From: Pseudomonadota bacterium
Lineage (GTDB): Bacteria; Pseudomonadota; Alphaproteobacteria; Acetobacterales; Acetobacteraceae
Assembly (NCBI GenBank): GCA_018240405.1
Contig: JAFEFW010000616.1
Coordinates: forward strand, 53,692 to 117,691
Reading direction: 5' to 3'
DNA: 64,000 nt
The notes beneath the pieces are model-generated. The model was given only the letters and a program-made list of their open reading frames with translations. It was not told where the DNA came from and did no database searches. The translations under genes and the position numbers were made by a program. This document shows, one piece after another, positions 51,965-61,267 of the stretch; positions within the stretch are counted from its first letter, which is position 1; the number at the start of each line of letters is the position of its first letter.

Positions 51965-52940
51965 GACCGCGCCGGTGCTGCGCGTCGAGGACCTGTCGGT
52001 CGCATTCCATACGCGCAACGGTGTGGTGCGTGCGCTGGACCGCATCAACTTTGCCGTCGATGCCGGCCAGACCATGGCACTGGTCGGCGAATCCGGGTCC
52101 GGCAAATCGGTCACCGCCTATGCGATCATGGGCCTGCTGGAGGAAGCCGGGAAGATCACCGGCGGCCGGGCCTTGCTCAGCGGGACTGATCTCGTCGCGT
52201 GCTCGCCGCGCGCGCTGAGCCGCATCCGCGGCCGGCGCATCGCCATGATCTTCCAAAACCCGCGCGCCGCCTTGAACCCGATCCGCGCGGTGGGGCGGCA
52301 GATCGCCGATGTCCTGCTGCGCCACGGCGGCGCCACAGCTGCGAACGCGAAGCAGCGCGCCATCGAGGCACTGCAGGCTGTCGGCATTCCCGATCCGGCG
52401 CGCCGCGCCAATGCCTATCCGTTCGAGTTGTCGGGCGGCATGTGCCAGCGCGTCATGATCGCCATCGCGGTGGCCGCTCGGCCGGAACTGCTGATCGCGG
52501 ATGAACCGACCACCGGCCTGGATGTGACGACGCAGGCGGTGGTGATGGACCTGATCCAGGCGATGGCCGCCGAAACCGGGATGGCAACGATCCTGATCAC
52601 CCACGACCTCGCGCTGGCCGCGGAACGGGCCAGCCGTATCGCGGTCATGCACGCCGGCCACATGGTGGAAGACTGCGACACCGCAACGTTGCTGGCGCAA
52701 CCGCGGCACCCCTACACGGCGCGGCTGATCGCGGCGACACCCAGCGCGACGGGTCGTCTGGAGGCGCTGCAATCGGTGCCGGGTGGGCTGCCTGATCTGC
52801 GGCGTAACGATTTGCCGCCGTGCCGCTACGCCGCCCGCTGCGAGCGGCGCGCCGAAGCCTGCGACCGGGTGATCACCATGCGCGACATCGCGCCGCATCA
52901 TCGCATTGGCTGCTGGAACCCGCTGGAGCAAGCCGCATGA
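51963..52940 (+). CDS. ABC transporter ATP-binding protein, DppD type
   Basis: 325 residues with Walker A GESGSGKS, signature LSGGMCQRVMIAIA (Gln of LSGGQ replaced by Met, as is common in this subfamily), and Walker B LLIADEPTTGLDV. The C-terminal oligo/dipeptide domain has LPDLRRNDLPPCRYAARC with the Cys cluster. GAGGAGG lies before the ATG. It energises import with its partner encoded next. Confidence 0.93.
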   Translation: MTAPVLRVEDLSVAFHTRNGVVRALDRINFAVDAGQTMALVGESGSGKSVTAYAIMGLLEEAGKITGGRALLSGTDLVACSPRALSRIRGRRIAMIFQNPRAALNPIRAVGRQIADVLLRHGGATAANAKQRAIEALQAVGIPDPARRANAYPFELSGGMCQRVMIAIAVAARPELLIADEPTTGLDVTTQAVVMDLIQAMAAETGMATILITHDLALAAERASRIAVMHAGHMVEDCDTATLLAQPRHPYTARLIAATPSATGRLEALQSVPGGLPDLRRNDLPPCRYAARCERRAEACDRVITMRDIAPHHRIGCWNPLEQAA

Positions 52941-53917
52941 CCACCGCACTGCTGGAACTGGAAAGCGTCAGCAAGCGGTTTCCCATCGGGCGCCACGGCC
53001 TGTTCCGCCGTGGACATGTGCCACACGTTCACGCGGTGGATGATGTCAGCTTCACCGTCGGCCAGGGTGAAACGATCGGCCTGGTTGGTGAATCCGGCTG
53101 CGGCAAGTCGACGCTGGTGCGCATGATCACGCGTCTGCTGGATGTCACCGACGGGAAAATCTGGCTGGACCGGCGCGCCGTGTCGGAGGTGCCGGCTGCC
53201 TTGTTCGCGCGTGATGACGACCGTGGCCACATCCAGATGGTGTTCCAGGATGCTGGCGACAGCATCAATCCGCGCTTCACCGCGTTCGATGCGATCGCCG
53301 ATCCGCTACGGCGTCTGGGCGGCCTGCGCGGCGAGGCATTGCGGGCCCGTGTCGAGGAGGCGGCGGTGCAGTGCGGTCTGCCGGTGGAACTACTGGAGCG
53401 CTTCCCGCACCAGTTGTCCGGTGGTCAGCGCGCCCGCGTCGGCATCGCCCGCGCCATCGGCACGAAGCCGCGCCTGCTGATCCTGGATGAGCCTACAGCG
53501 GCGCTGGACGTCTCGGTGCAGGTAACGGTGCTGAAATTACTGCAGCAACTGAAGGCAGAGCTTGGATTAAGCTACATCTTTGTCTCGCACGATCTGAACG
53601 TCGTGCGGTTGCTGTGCGACCGGGTCGTGGTGATGTATCTTGGGCGTATCGTCGAAACCGGTCCGGCGCAGGCGGTGTTTGATTCGCCCGCGCATCCCTA
53701 TACCCGCAGCCTGATCAACGCGATTCCACGGCTGGATGGCGTGCGGCATACCGAGGGACGGCTGACGGGGGAACCCCGCAGTCCGATCGATCCCAGTCCC
53801 GACGTGTGCCGGTTCTATGGCCGCTGCCCGATGGGAACGGACCGCTGCAAGACGGAGATGCCACCGCTGCACGCGCTGCCGGGACACCGGCAGGCGGCAT
53901 GTCATTTCGCCGCGTAG
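52937..53917 (+). CDS. ABC transporter ATP-binding protein, DppF type
   Basis: 326 residues: Walker A GESGCGKST, signature LSGGQRARVGIARA, Walker B LLILDEPTAALDV and the C-terminal oligopeptide domain with CRFYGRCPMGTDRCKTEMP. It starts by ATGA overlap with the previous gene, so the two ATPases are made in step. Last gene of the transporter operon; it converges on nusB. Confidence 0.93.
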   Translation: MTTALLELESVSKRFPIGRHGLFRRGHVPHVHAVDDVSFTVGQGETIGLVGESGCGKSTLVRMITRLLDVTDGKIWLDRRAVSEVPAALFARDDDRGHIQMVFQDAGDSINPRFTAFDAIADPLRRLGGLRGEALRARVEEAAVQCGLPVELLERFPHQLSGGQRARVGIARAIGTKPRLLILDEPTAALDVSVQVTVLKLLQQLKAELGLSYIFVSHDLNVVRLLCDRVVVMYLGRIVETGPAQAVFDSPAHPYTRSLINAIPRLDGVRHTEGRLTGEPRSPIDPSPDVCRFYGRCPMGTDRCKTEMPPLHALPGHRQAACHFAA

Positions 53918-53938
53918 CGTGCGGCCTCTACCGCCCCG

Positions 53939-54418
53939 TCAGAACTCGCCGGCCCGCAGTGAGTGCGCCAGGCGGTCCAATACGGCGTTCGCCAGGTTGG
54001 GTTCCGCGCCCGTAAAGAACCCGCGGGCAATATCCATGTACTCGTTGATCACCACCCGTGCCGGCGGCGCTTCGTTCTGCATCCGCAGTTCTGCTGCCCC
54101 GGCACGCAGCACGGCGCGCAGGACCGGGTCAATCCGCGCCAGTGGCCACTCCGGCGGCAGCATTTCGGCCAGCTGCGCATCGATCTCCGACTGCTGCAGC
54201 ACCGCGGCGCGGACGACGCGCTGGAACAGCGGCACCTCGGCGTCGGGGATGCGGCCATCCTCGAAGCCGCCGGTTCCAGGCAACTCGCCCAGGCGGTGGC
54301 GGATGAACTGGTCGATCACGGTTTCGGCCGAATCCCCGGCCTGCTCACTCTGGAACAACGCCTGCACGGCAGCGACCCGGGACGCGGTCCGCGTCCGGGG
54401 TCGTGGCATCCGCGCCAT
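53939..54418 (-). CDS. nusB: Transcription antitermination protein NusB
   Basis: 159 residues, all-helical NusB fold: TASRVAAVQALFQSEQ at the N-terminus (arginine-rich RNA-binding side), then RIDPVLRAVLRAGAAEL and PPARVVINEYMDIARGF. It binds boxA RNA with S10 in rRNA antitermination. Its ATG overlaps the ribH stop by one base, as in many alphaproteobacteria. Confidence 0.95.
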   Translation of the reverse strand: MARMPRPRTRTASRVAAVQALFQSEQAGDSAETVIDQFIRHRLGELPGTGGFEDGRIPDAEVPLFQRVVRAAVLQQSEIDAQLAEMLPPEWPLARIDPVLRAVLRAGAAELRMQNEAPPARVVINEYMDIARGFFTGAEPNLANAVLDRLAHSLRAGEF

Positions 54419-54900
54419 CAGGACGCGCCGAGGGTGCGGGCAGCGTTGATCTGGATCAGCGCGGCGGCAGCCGCTTCGGCGCCCTTGTTATGGCCGTCCA
54501 TGCCGGAGCGTGCCTCTGCCTGCTCGATCGTGTCGCAGGTCAGCAGGCCGGTGCCGAGGCACATGCCGAACTGCAGCGACACCGTCAGGATGCCCTGCAT
54601 CGTTGCCTGGCAGATGAAATCATAATGATCGGTCTCGCCCTTCACCACGCAGCCTAAAGCGACGAACCCGTCGTAGCGTTTCGTGCCGCGCATCGCGATT
54701 CGCAGCACCTGGGGCAGCTCGTAGGCGCCCGCAACGTCCAGCACGTCATGCGTCGCGCCGGCATCGGCCAGGATGCGCGCGGCGCCCGCTGTCAGACCGT
54801 CGACGACCTTGCGGTAATACGGCGCGCGCACGATCAGCACGTGCGGCGCCGGGCCCTGGACCTTAGGGGCGCTGGGAAGTTCGGCGTCCTGCGTGCTCAT
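54418..54900 (-). CDS. ribH: 6,7-dimethyl-8-ribityllumazine synthase
   Basis: 160 residues: VAGAYELPQVL, VALGCVVKGETDHYDFICQA with the catalytic His, FGMCLGTGLLTCDTIEQA and HNKGAEAA. It condenses the pyrimidine intermediate with dihydroxybutanone phosphate. It overlaps ribBX by 4 nt and nusB by 1 nt. Confidence 0.96.
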   Translation of the reverse strand: MSTQDAELPSAPKVQGPAPHVLIVRAPYYRKVVDGLTAGAARILADAGATHDVLDVAGAYELPQVLRIAMRGTKRYDGFVALGCVVKGETDHYDFICQATMQGILTVSLQFGMCLGTGLLTCDTIEQAEARSGMDGHNKGAEAAAAALIQINAARTLGAS

Positions 54901-56051
54901 GATTGGTTTCCGACGGCAGTGAGCGGCGGGATCGGCCGCTGCTCGACAATGTTCAGCCCGTAGCCTTCCAGGCCGATGATGTTCAGCGGCGTATTGGTCA
55001 GCAGCACCATGTTCTGTACGCCGAGGTCGAGCAGGATCTGCGCGCCGATGCCGTAGTCCCGCAGCTCCCGGTTCACGCGCTTGGCCCCGGCGGCGAGCTT
55101 GCGCACGCGCTCTGCCAGCGCGGTCGGCCGGTGTTCGCGGATCAGCACGACGACGCCGCGGCCGGACTTGGCGATGGCATGCATTGCGCCATGCACGGCC
55201 AGCCAGTGCGGCGCCGCGGTCATGTCATCGAGCAGGTCGACGGCGTGCATACGCACCTGCACGGGTTCGGGGCCACTGACATCGCCCTTCACCAGCACGA
55301 GATGCTCCTGGTACTCGACCGTGTTGGCATAGACCATGGCCCGCCACATGCCGCCGGCGGGATGTTCGTAGTCGCCTTCCTCCACGCGCTTCACCAGGCG
55401 CTCGGTCAGGCGACGATGGGCGATCAGGTCGGCGATAGTGCCGAGTTTCAGGTTGTGCTTCTGGGCGAAGGTCACGAGGTCCGGCAGGCGGGCCATCGTG
55501 CCGTCATCGTTCATGATTTCGCAGATCACGCCGGACGGGTTCAGGCCGGCCATGCGTGCGATGTCGACGGACGCCTCGGTATGGCCTGCGCGCACCAGCG
55601 TTCCGCCTTCGCGTGCTACTAGCGGGAAGACGTGGCCCGGTGTGGTGATGTCGTCGCGGCTGGTATCCGGGCTGATCGCCACGGCAATGGTGCGGGCGCG
55701 GTCGGCGGCGGAAATGCCGGTGGTGACGCCCTCGCGGGCTTCAATCGAAACGGTGAAGGCGGTCTGGTGCCGCGTGCCGTTCAGCCGGCTCATCAACGGC
55801 AGGCCAAGTTTCTCGACACGCTGGCGGGTCATCGCCAGGCAGATCAGGCCACGGGCGTGACGGGCCATGAAGTTGATGGCGTCCGGCGTGGCGAACTGCG
55901 CCGGGATGATGAGGTCGCCCTCATTCTCGCGATCCTCGTCATCCACCAGGATGAACATGCGGCCGTTGCGCGCTTCCTCGATCAGCTCCTCGGCGGAGGA
56001 GAGGTACTGCGACAGGTCAGCGGTGACGTGGGTTTCCTGGAGGCTGGACAT
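54897..56051 (-). CDS. ribBX: 3,4-dihydroxy-2-butanone-4-phosphate synthase fused to a degenerate GTP cyclohydrolase II domain
   Basis: 384 residues. The N-terminal RibB domain is intact (LVDDEDRENEGDLI, LVAREGGTLVRAGHTEASVD). The C-terminal domain has the GCHII fold pattern (VRMHAVDLLDD, LRDYGIGAQILLDLGV, NIIGLEGYGL) but not the zinc triad C-x2-GD-x8-C-x-C: the region reads MTAAPHWLAVHGAMHAIAKS without Cys. It should therefore make only dihydroxybutanone phosphate. This is the RibBX-type hybrid known in proteobacteria. GTP cyclohydrolase II must be encoded elsewhere. Confidence 0.9.
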   Translation of the reverse strand: MSSLQETHVTADLSQYLSSAEELIEEARNGRMFILVDDEDRENEGDLIIPAQFATPDAINFMARHARGLICLAMTRQRVEKLGLPLMSRLNGTRHQTAFTVSIEAREGVTTGISAADRARTIAVAISPDTSRDDITTPGHVFPLVAREGGTLVRAGHTEASVDIARMAGLNPSGVICEIMNDDGTMARLPDLVTFAQKHNLKLGTIADLIAHRRLTERLVKRVEEGDYEHPAGGMWRAMVYANTVEYQEHLVLVKGDVSGPEPVQVRMHAVDLLDDMTAAPHWLAVHGAMHAIAKSGRGVVVLIREHRPTALAERVRKLAAGAKRVNRELRDYGIGAQILLDLGVQNMVLLTNTPLNIIGLEGYGLNIVEQRPIPPLTAVGNQS

Positions 56052-56674
56052 CAGGTGTTTCCTGCTTCTTCTCGTGTGTCGACCAGACGGGCGACGTAAC
56101 GCGCCAGCATGTCGATCTCGATATTGACCTTATCCCCAGGACGTGTGGTGCCCAGGCTGGTGACGGCAGCCGTATGCGGGATGATGTTGACCCCGAAGGT
56201 ATCAGCATGCACCTCGTTCACAGTCAACGATATGCCGTCGACCGCAATGCTGCCCTTCGCGGCGATGAAGCGCGCCAGGTTCGCCGGCACCCGGAAGACC
56301 CAGCGGATGGACGCGTTTTCCGGCGTCGCTGACACCGCCTCGCCGACGCCGTCGACATGGCCGGACACGATATGACCACCGAGTTCGTCGCCCATGCGCA
56401 GCGACCGCTCCAGGTTGACCTGGGAGCCGACGGTCCAGGTGCCCAGCTTGGTGTGGGCCAACGTTTCGGCGGAGGCATCGATGGCGAACCAGTCGGATCC
56501 GTGTTCAACCACCGTCAGGCAGCAGCCGGAACAGGCGATCGAGGCGCCAAGTTCGACGGGCGGATCGGCCAGAAACGCTGCCGGCGTGCCGATGACCAGC
56601 CGCATGTCACGGCCGGCGCCAATAGGATCGATGCGCCGGACGGAGCCCAGCGCCGTGATGATACCGGTGAACAT
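56051..56674 (-). CDS. ribE: Riboflavin synthase, alpha chain
   Basis: 207 residues with the two internally similar lumazine-synthase barrel halves. The start MFTGII is invariant in the family, and GCCLTVVE plus DGISLTVNEV are the paired substrate motifs; GGHIVSGHVDGVG lies between them. It dismutates two lumazines to riboflavin. ATG at 56674 is chosen for the MFTGII start; it overlaps the ribD stop by 1 nt, and the stop overlaps ribBX by 1 nt. Confidence 0.96.
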   Translation of the reverse strand: MFTGIITALGSVRRIDPIGAGRDMRLVIGTPAAFLADPPVELGASIACSGCCLTVVEHGSDWFAIDASAETLAHTKLGTWTVGSQVNLERSLRMGDELGGHIVSGHVDGVGEAVSATPENASIRWVFRVPANLARFIAAKGSIAVDGISLTVNEVHADTFGVNIIPHTAAVTSLGTTRPGDKVNIEIDMLARYVARLVDTREEAGNT

Positions 56675-57774
56675 CAGGACAGCCTTTGAAAGTCCGACAG
56701 AATGTCGTTGCCAACCACAGTTGCGCAAGTGCGTCTGAAGCGCGGCATGAGGTCAAGGCCCCGCACGCCGAAGGCCTGCACGCCGGGCCAGCCGTCGCCG
56801 CCCATGATGGCAGGCGCGTGGAACCAGGCGATGCGGTCCACCAGGTCTGCGCGCAGCAGCGCGGCGGCCAGCTGCCCGCCGCCTTCGACCAGGACGCGCG
56901 TCAGCCCGGCATCGCCCAGCGCCTGCAGCGCGGCAGTAATGTCTACACCGGCGTCTGACGCCGGCACCTGGAGAACCGTTGCACCGAGATCGGAGAAGGC
57001 GGAGACTCGGGCCGGATCCGTTCCATCCCGGGTCAGAAACCAGACCGGCGCGTCCTGCGCCGTTGCGGCGAGGCGCGATGTCAGCGGCGTCCGCAGATGG
57101 CTGTCGGCGATGACGCGGACGACCGGCGTGGACCGGAAACCGGGGATGCGGCAGGTCAGGTCGGGATTGTCTGCCAGCACCGTGCCAACGCCGACCATGA
57201 CTGCGTCGTGCCGGCCGCGTAGCGCGTGTGCCGCCTTGCGGGCGTCCGGGCCGGTGATCCACTGGCTCTCACCAGCGGCGGTGGCGATCTTGCCGTCCAG
57301 GGTGGTGGCCAGCTTCAGCGTCACCATCGGCCGCCCGAGCGTGATGCGGGTCGCGAAGCCCGTCAGGACGTCGTTGGCCTCGGCCTCCAGCACGCCGGTC
57401 GTGACCTCGATGCCGGCAGAGCGAAGCCGGGCGGTTCCAGCGCCGTCGACCCTTGGGTCCGGATCGGTGGCACCGATCATGACGCGGGCGATGCCGGCGT
57501 CGATCAGCGCGTCGGTGCAAGGGGGCGAACGACCCCAATGGTTGCAGGGTTCCAACGTGACGTATGCGGTGGCGCCCCGAGCCTGTGTTCCGGCCATGGC
57601 CAGTGCCATCGGTTCCGCATGCGGCCGCCCGCCGGGCTGTGTCACGCCCCGGCCGACAACGCGGCCGTCCCGGACGATAACGCAGCCGACCGACGGGTTC
57701 GGCCATGTGGTGCCAAGGCCCCGGCGTGCGAGGGCCAGGGCAGCGCGCATATGGGCGATGTCGTCGGAGCTCAT
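56674..57774 (-). CDS. ribD: Bifunctional riboflavin deaminase/reductase
   Basis: 366 residues. An N-terminal zinc deaminase domain has HAEPMAL and PCNHWGRSPPC as its zinc ligands, and a C-terminal NADPH reductase domain has LKLATTLDGKIATAAGESQW and RVLVEGGGQLAAALL. It carries out the second and third steps of riboflavin synthesis. ATG at 57774 is preferred; GTG at 57777 is possible. No FMN riboswitch is visible in the 185 nt upstream, up to nrdR. Confidence 0.94.
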   Translation of the reverse strand: MSSDDIAHMRAALALARRGLGTTWPNPSVGCVIVRDGRVVGRGVTQPGGRPHAEPMALAMAGTQARGATAYVTLEPCNHWGRSPPCTDALIDAGIARVMIGATDPDPRVDGAGTARLRSAGIEVTTGVLEAEANDVLTGFATRITLGRPMVTLKLATTLDGKIATAAGESQWITGPDARKAAHALRGRHDAVMVGVGTVLADNPDLTCRIPGFRSTPVVRVIADSHLRTPLTSRLAATAQDAPVWFLTRDGTDPARVSAFSDLGATVLQVPASDAGVDITAALQALGDAGLTRVLVEGGGQLAAALLRADLVDRIAWFHAPAIMGGDGWPGVQAFGVRGLDLMPRFRRTCATVVGNDILSDFQRLS

Positions 57775-57959
57775 CACTGGTGCATCGGCGCGCGCAAATC
57801 GTCAGCACAGGCGCACGTCCACCGTCCACGCCTGGCGCGGCGCCGGGCCAGTACCGGATGGTGCCGCGTCAGCAAGGGCCTGGATAACGGGCCTTCGCCC
57901 GCCATGATGATAGAAACGTTCGCCGACCATGACGGAGATATGAGGTCGTACTCCACCCC

Positions 57960-58421
57960 TTACTCCTCCGCGCCCTCGGCCAGGCCGCCGACGAACTCCT
58001 CGAAATCCTTCGCCTCCCGGAAATTCCGGTAGACGCTGGCGAAGCGGACATAGGCAACCTTGTCCAGCTCCTTCAGCGTATCCATCACCAGCTCACCAAT
58101 CTGCTTGCTGGGTACGTCGCTGTCGCCCGACGCCTCCAGTTGGCGCACGATCGAGTTCACGATCCGCTCGACCCGCTCCTCCTGGATCGGCCGCTTGCGG
58201 AGCGCGATACGGATCGAGCGGGCGAGCTTGTCGCGGTCGAACGGCACACGCCGCCCGTCTGACTTCACTACCGTGAGTTCGCGCAACTGCACGCGCTCGA
58301 TCGTCGTGAAGCGCTGGCCACAGGTGCTGCAGAAGCGCCGGCGCCTGATGGCGCCGTTGTCCTCGGTCGGCCGGCTATCCTTCACCTGGGTGTCGTCGGA
58401 CCCGCAGAACGGGCAGCGCAT
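57960..58421 (-). CDS. nrdR: Transcriptional repressor NrdR
   Basis: 153 residues: zinc ribbon [20 protein letters not shown] and [11 protein letters not shown], then an ATP-cone ([20 protein letters not shown]). It senses (d)ATP and represses ribonucleotide reductase genes. It is 6 nt behind glyA, an arrangement common in alphaproteobacteria. Confidence 0.96.
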   Translation of the reverse strand: MRCPFCGSDDTQVKDSRPTEDNGAIRRRRFCSTCGQRFTTIERVQLRELTVVKSDGRRVPFDRDKLARSIRIALRKRPIQEERVERIVNSIVRQLEASGDSDVPSKQIGELVMDTLKELDKVAYVRFASVYRNFREAKDFEEFVGGLAEGAEE

Positions 58422-58427
58422 CGCGGA

Positions 58428-59732
58428 TCAGGCTCGCGGATACAGCGGGAAGCGGGCGCACAGCGCTTTCACCTTGGCGCCGACTTCCTGCTCGATCGTA
58501 GTGTTGGTGCCGTCGTTGGACCGCGACAGGCCCTCAATGACGTCGTCGATCATCAGGCCGATCTGCCGGAACTCCTCGACGCCGAAGCCGCGGGTGGTGC
58601 CGGCCGGGGAGCCGAGGCGGATGCCCGAGGTGATTGCCGGCTTCTCCGGATCGAACGGGATGGCGTTCTTGTTTGCCGTCATGTGCGCCCGTTCCAGGCT
58701 GGCCTCGGCAGCCTTGCCGGTAACACGCTTCGGCCGAAGATCGACCAGCATCAGATGGCTGTCCGTGCCGCCGCTGACGATATCGAGGCCGCGGCTGACA
58801 AGCGTCTCCGCCAGTACGCGCGCGTTGTCCTGCACCGCCTTCTGGTAGGCTCTGAATTCGGGCTTCAGCGCTTCATTGAACGCTGCCGCCTTGCCGGCGA
58901 TGACATGCATCAATGGCCCGCCCTGCAAGCCGGGGAACACGGCGGAGTTGATCTTCTTGCCGAGCTCCGGGTCGTTTGACAGTACCATGCCGCCACGTGG
59001 GCCACGCAGCGTCTTGTGTGTCGTCGTGGTGACGACATGCGCGTGCGGCAGCGGCGAGGGGAACAGGTCGGCGGCAACGAGGCCCGCGAAATGCGCCATG
59101 TCCACCATGAAGTAGGCGCCAACCTCGTCCGCCACCTTGCGGATACGCGGAAAATCGATGAAGCGCGGGTAGGCGGAGCCGCCGGCTATGATCAGCTTCG
59201 GCTTCTCGGCGCGCGCCAGACGCTCCAGCTCCTCATAGTCGAGCAGCCCGTCCTCCTTGCGCACGCCATACTGTATGGCGCGGAACCACTTGCCGGACTG
59301 GTTCGGCGCCGCGCCATGCGTCAGGTGGCCGCCGGCGGCGAGGCTCATGCCCAGGATCGTGTCGCCGGGCTGCAGCAGGGCGAAGAACACCGCCTGATTC
59401 GCCTGGGCGCCGGAATGCGGCTGCACGTTAGCGAACGCGCAGTTGAACAGTTTCCTGGCGCGATCGATGGCCAGTGTCTCGGCGACGTCGACATAGACGC
59501 AGCCGCCGTAGTAGCGGCGGCCGGGATAGCCTTCGGCGTATTTGTTGGTCAGCACGGAGCCTTGGGCTTCGAGCACCGCGGCCGAGACGATGTTCTCGGA
59601 AGCGATCAGCTCGATGCCGTCCTGCTGGCGGTCCATCTCCTGCTGCAGGGCGACGGCCAGTTCAGGATCGGTTTCAGCCAGCGAGGCGGAGAAAAAACGC
59701 TGCGTGCTGGCGGGGATGGTCTGCTGGTTCAT
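58428..59732 (-). CDS. glyA: Serine hydroxymethyltransferase
   Basis: 434 residues, normal length. [54 protein letters not shown] with the PLP Lys, and [12 protein letters not shown] near the end. It interconverts serine and glycine and feeds one-carbon units to tetrahydrofolate. It heads the glyA-nrdR-rib-nusB block; the 268-nt gap upstream holds no gene and no recognised riboswitch. Confidence 0.97.
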   Translation of the reverse strand: MNQQTIPASTQRFFSASLAETDPELAVALQQEMDRQQDGIELIASENIVSAAVLEAQGSVLTNKYAEGYPGRRYYGGCVYVDVAETLAIDRARKLFNCAFANVQPHSGAQANQAVFFALLQPGDTILGMSLAAGGHLTHGAAPNQSGKWFRAIQYGVRKEDGLLDYEELERLARAEKPKLIIAGGSAYPRFIDFPRIRKVADEVGAYFMVDMAHFAGLVAADLFPSPLPHAHVVTTTTHKTLRGPRGGMVLSNDPELGKKINSAVFPGLQGGPLMHVIAGKAAAFNEALKPEFRAYQKAVQDNARVLAETLVSRGLDIVSGGTDSHLMLVDLRPKRVTGKAAEASLERAHMTANKNAIPFDPEKPAITSGIRLGSPAGTTRGFGVEEFRQIGLMIDDVIEGLSRSNDGTNTTIEQEVGAKVKALCARFPLYPRA

Positions 59733-60000
59733 GGAATAAACCCGGCTATGACGAAGGGGCGTCCTGTAGCACGGTGGTGTGGGCGAACAAGCGGTAAGAG
59801 CGCCATTTCCCGAAAGACGCGCTTAACCCTGATATGACACACGCATAGGATGCGCCCAGAAAGCGCCCAAGGCCACCTGATGGGTTGGCCGGGTTCTGGA
59901 ACCGGCATCGCCGCGGTCAGCCGCCCGGATCGGCCACTCCATCCATGCATTCTGGCCTGCCGCGGCGCCGCGACGCAACCCGCGCCGCGGCAGCCGCCGC

Positions 60001-60780
60001 TCAGCGGTGCCCGCCGGCGGCCCGCAGCGCGGCCAGCCGCTCCGCCACGCTTTGCGGCTGGGCCGGCTTGCCGGCGGCCGCGGACAGCGCCGCGGCAATG
60101 TTGGGATCATCCTGCTCCGGCGTCGTTGGCCGCAGCAATCGCGCCTTGGCACTGGCGGCATCGGCAGAGACACGATCCCTCTGCGCCGATTCCTGCATCG
60201 CCTTCAGCGCCACCGTCAGGCTACTGGTGGAGGACGCCAGTCCTGCGGCGCGGCGCGATGTCTCGGCCTGCCGCTCCGCCGTCTCGCGCTGCTGCGCCGC
60301 CCGGGCCATGTCGCGTTGCGCCCGTTCCAGTTCTGAGCGACCCTGCTTCAGCTTGCCGCCCGCCTCCGCATAGGTCTGCTCCAGCATCTCCAGGAAGTCC
60401 TTGGCGTCGGCGGCATCCTGCTTCTCACGGTCGATGTCGGGCTGCATTTTCTCCAGCATGTCGACCAGCGTCGTCAGGCTGCTCTCCAACGCCGCCTTGC
60501 GCCCGGGATCGGCTTCGGTTGCGCTCTGACGCTGCAGATGATCGGCCGCCGCCAGGCGCTGCTGCGCCAGGGCCTGGATCGCGTCGGCCTCCTTCTTCTC
60601 CCGGTCGTAAGCGGCCCGCGCCTGGGCCACCTCGCGTCCGAGCTCGTCCAGATGTTGCTCCATCGTGCGCAGCTCGGCCTCGCTGGCCGATTTCGGGTCC
60701 CAGCGCACCAGCGCCTCGATGCCGGCATTGGCGGCCTGGCTGGCTTTCACACCCAGCAGGTTGCTCATGAATCGCAGCAT
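60001..60780 (-). CDS. Coiled-coil PspA/IM30-like protein (YjfJ type)
   Basis: 259 residues, almost entirely predicted helix and coiled coil (ELRTMEQHLDELGREVAQAR, ARAAYDREKKEADAIQALAQ and further heptads), ending in a flexible tail. There is no signal peptide. It resembles the PspA-like YjfJ of E. coli. The link is strengthened by the neighbours: a DUF350 (YjfL-like) and a DUF2491 (YjfK-like) gene upstream on the same strand. Probably a membrane-surface scaffolding protein. Confidence 0.72.
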   Translation of the reverse strand: MLRFMSNLLGVKASQAANAGIEALVRWDPKSASEAELRTMEQHLDELGREVAQARAAYDREKKEADAIQALAQQRLAAADHLQRQSATEADPGRKAALESSLTTLVDMLEKMQPDIDREKQDAADAKDFLEMLEQTYAEAGGKLKQGRSELERAQRDMARAAQQRETAERQAETSRRAAGLASSTSSLTVALKAMQESAQRDRVSADAASAKARLLRPTTPEQDDPNIAAALSAAAGKPAQPQSVAERLAALRAAGGHR

Positions 60781-60806
60781 GTCGTCTGACTCCTCTGTCG
60801 GACAGC

Positions 60807-61247
60807 TTAATTGGGGACCATCGCCGCCGCGTTCAGCAGGGCGATGGCAATCTGCACGCCAACCAGGGTGATGGCGGCGCTGACATTGCCGGCCTCGATC
60901 ATCCCGGCGAGCCCGCGCATGACGCGGGAGACGACCAGCAGCGTGACCAGCTGGATCAGCAGCGCGACGATGCCCCAGATCAGGATGTCGAGCAGGGCAA
61001 AGGTGGTGGCGAGCAAGGCGGCGAGCGGGATCGCCAGCGCCAGGATGGCTCCGGCCAACACGGTTCCCGCCGCGACGTTGCCCTTTGCCAGCAGCGCACG
61101 CTCATGGAATGGCGTGACCAGCGTATAGATGGCCATGCCGGCGAGCAGCAGCGCCAGCGTCAGCAGGAACTGCAGCAGCAGATGCGGCAGGCCGGATCCG
61201 ACCGCATTCAGGATGGCCAGGATCATGGATTGCGGCTCACTGCTCAT
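60807..61247 (-). CDS. DUF350 membrane protein (YjfL type)
   Basis: 146 residues with four transmembrane helices in two similar halves: LLQFLLTLALLLAGMAIYTL with GNVAAGTVLAGAILALAIPL, then GIVALLIQLVTLLVVSRVMR with GNVSAAITLVGVQIAIAL. The repeated GN-x-(S/A)-A-x-x-L-x-G motif defines DUF350. Function is not established; it lies between the YjfJ-like and YjfK-like genes. Confidence 0.82.
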   Translation of the reverse strand: MSSEPQSMILAILNAVGSGLPHLLLQFLLTLALLLAGMAIYTLVTPFHERALLAKGNVAAGTVLAGAILALAIPLAALLATTFALLDILIWGIVALLIQLVTLLVVSRVMRGLAGMIEAGNVSAAITLVGVQIAIALLNAAAMVPN

Positions 61248-61267
61248 GCGGGACTCCGGTGCGGCGG

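Noticed and set aside
57778-57959. FMN riboswitch upstream of ribD
   Set aside because: None of the conserved AGGGGC/GAAATTC-type elements could be found on the minus strand.
59850-60770. 306-residue plus-strand frame
   Set aside because: Arg/Pro/Ala-rich shadow of the coiled-coil gene on the other strand.
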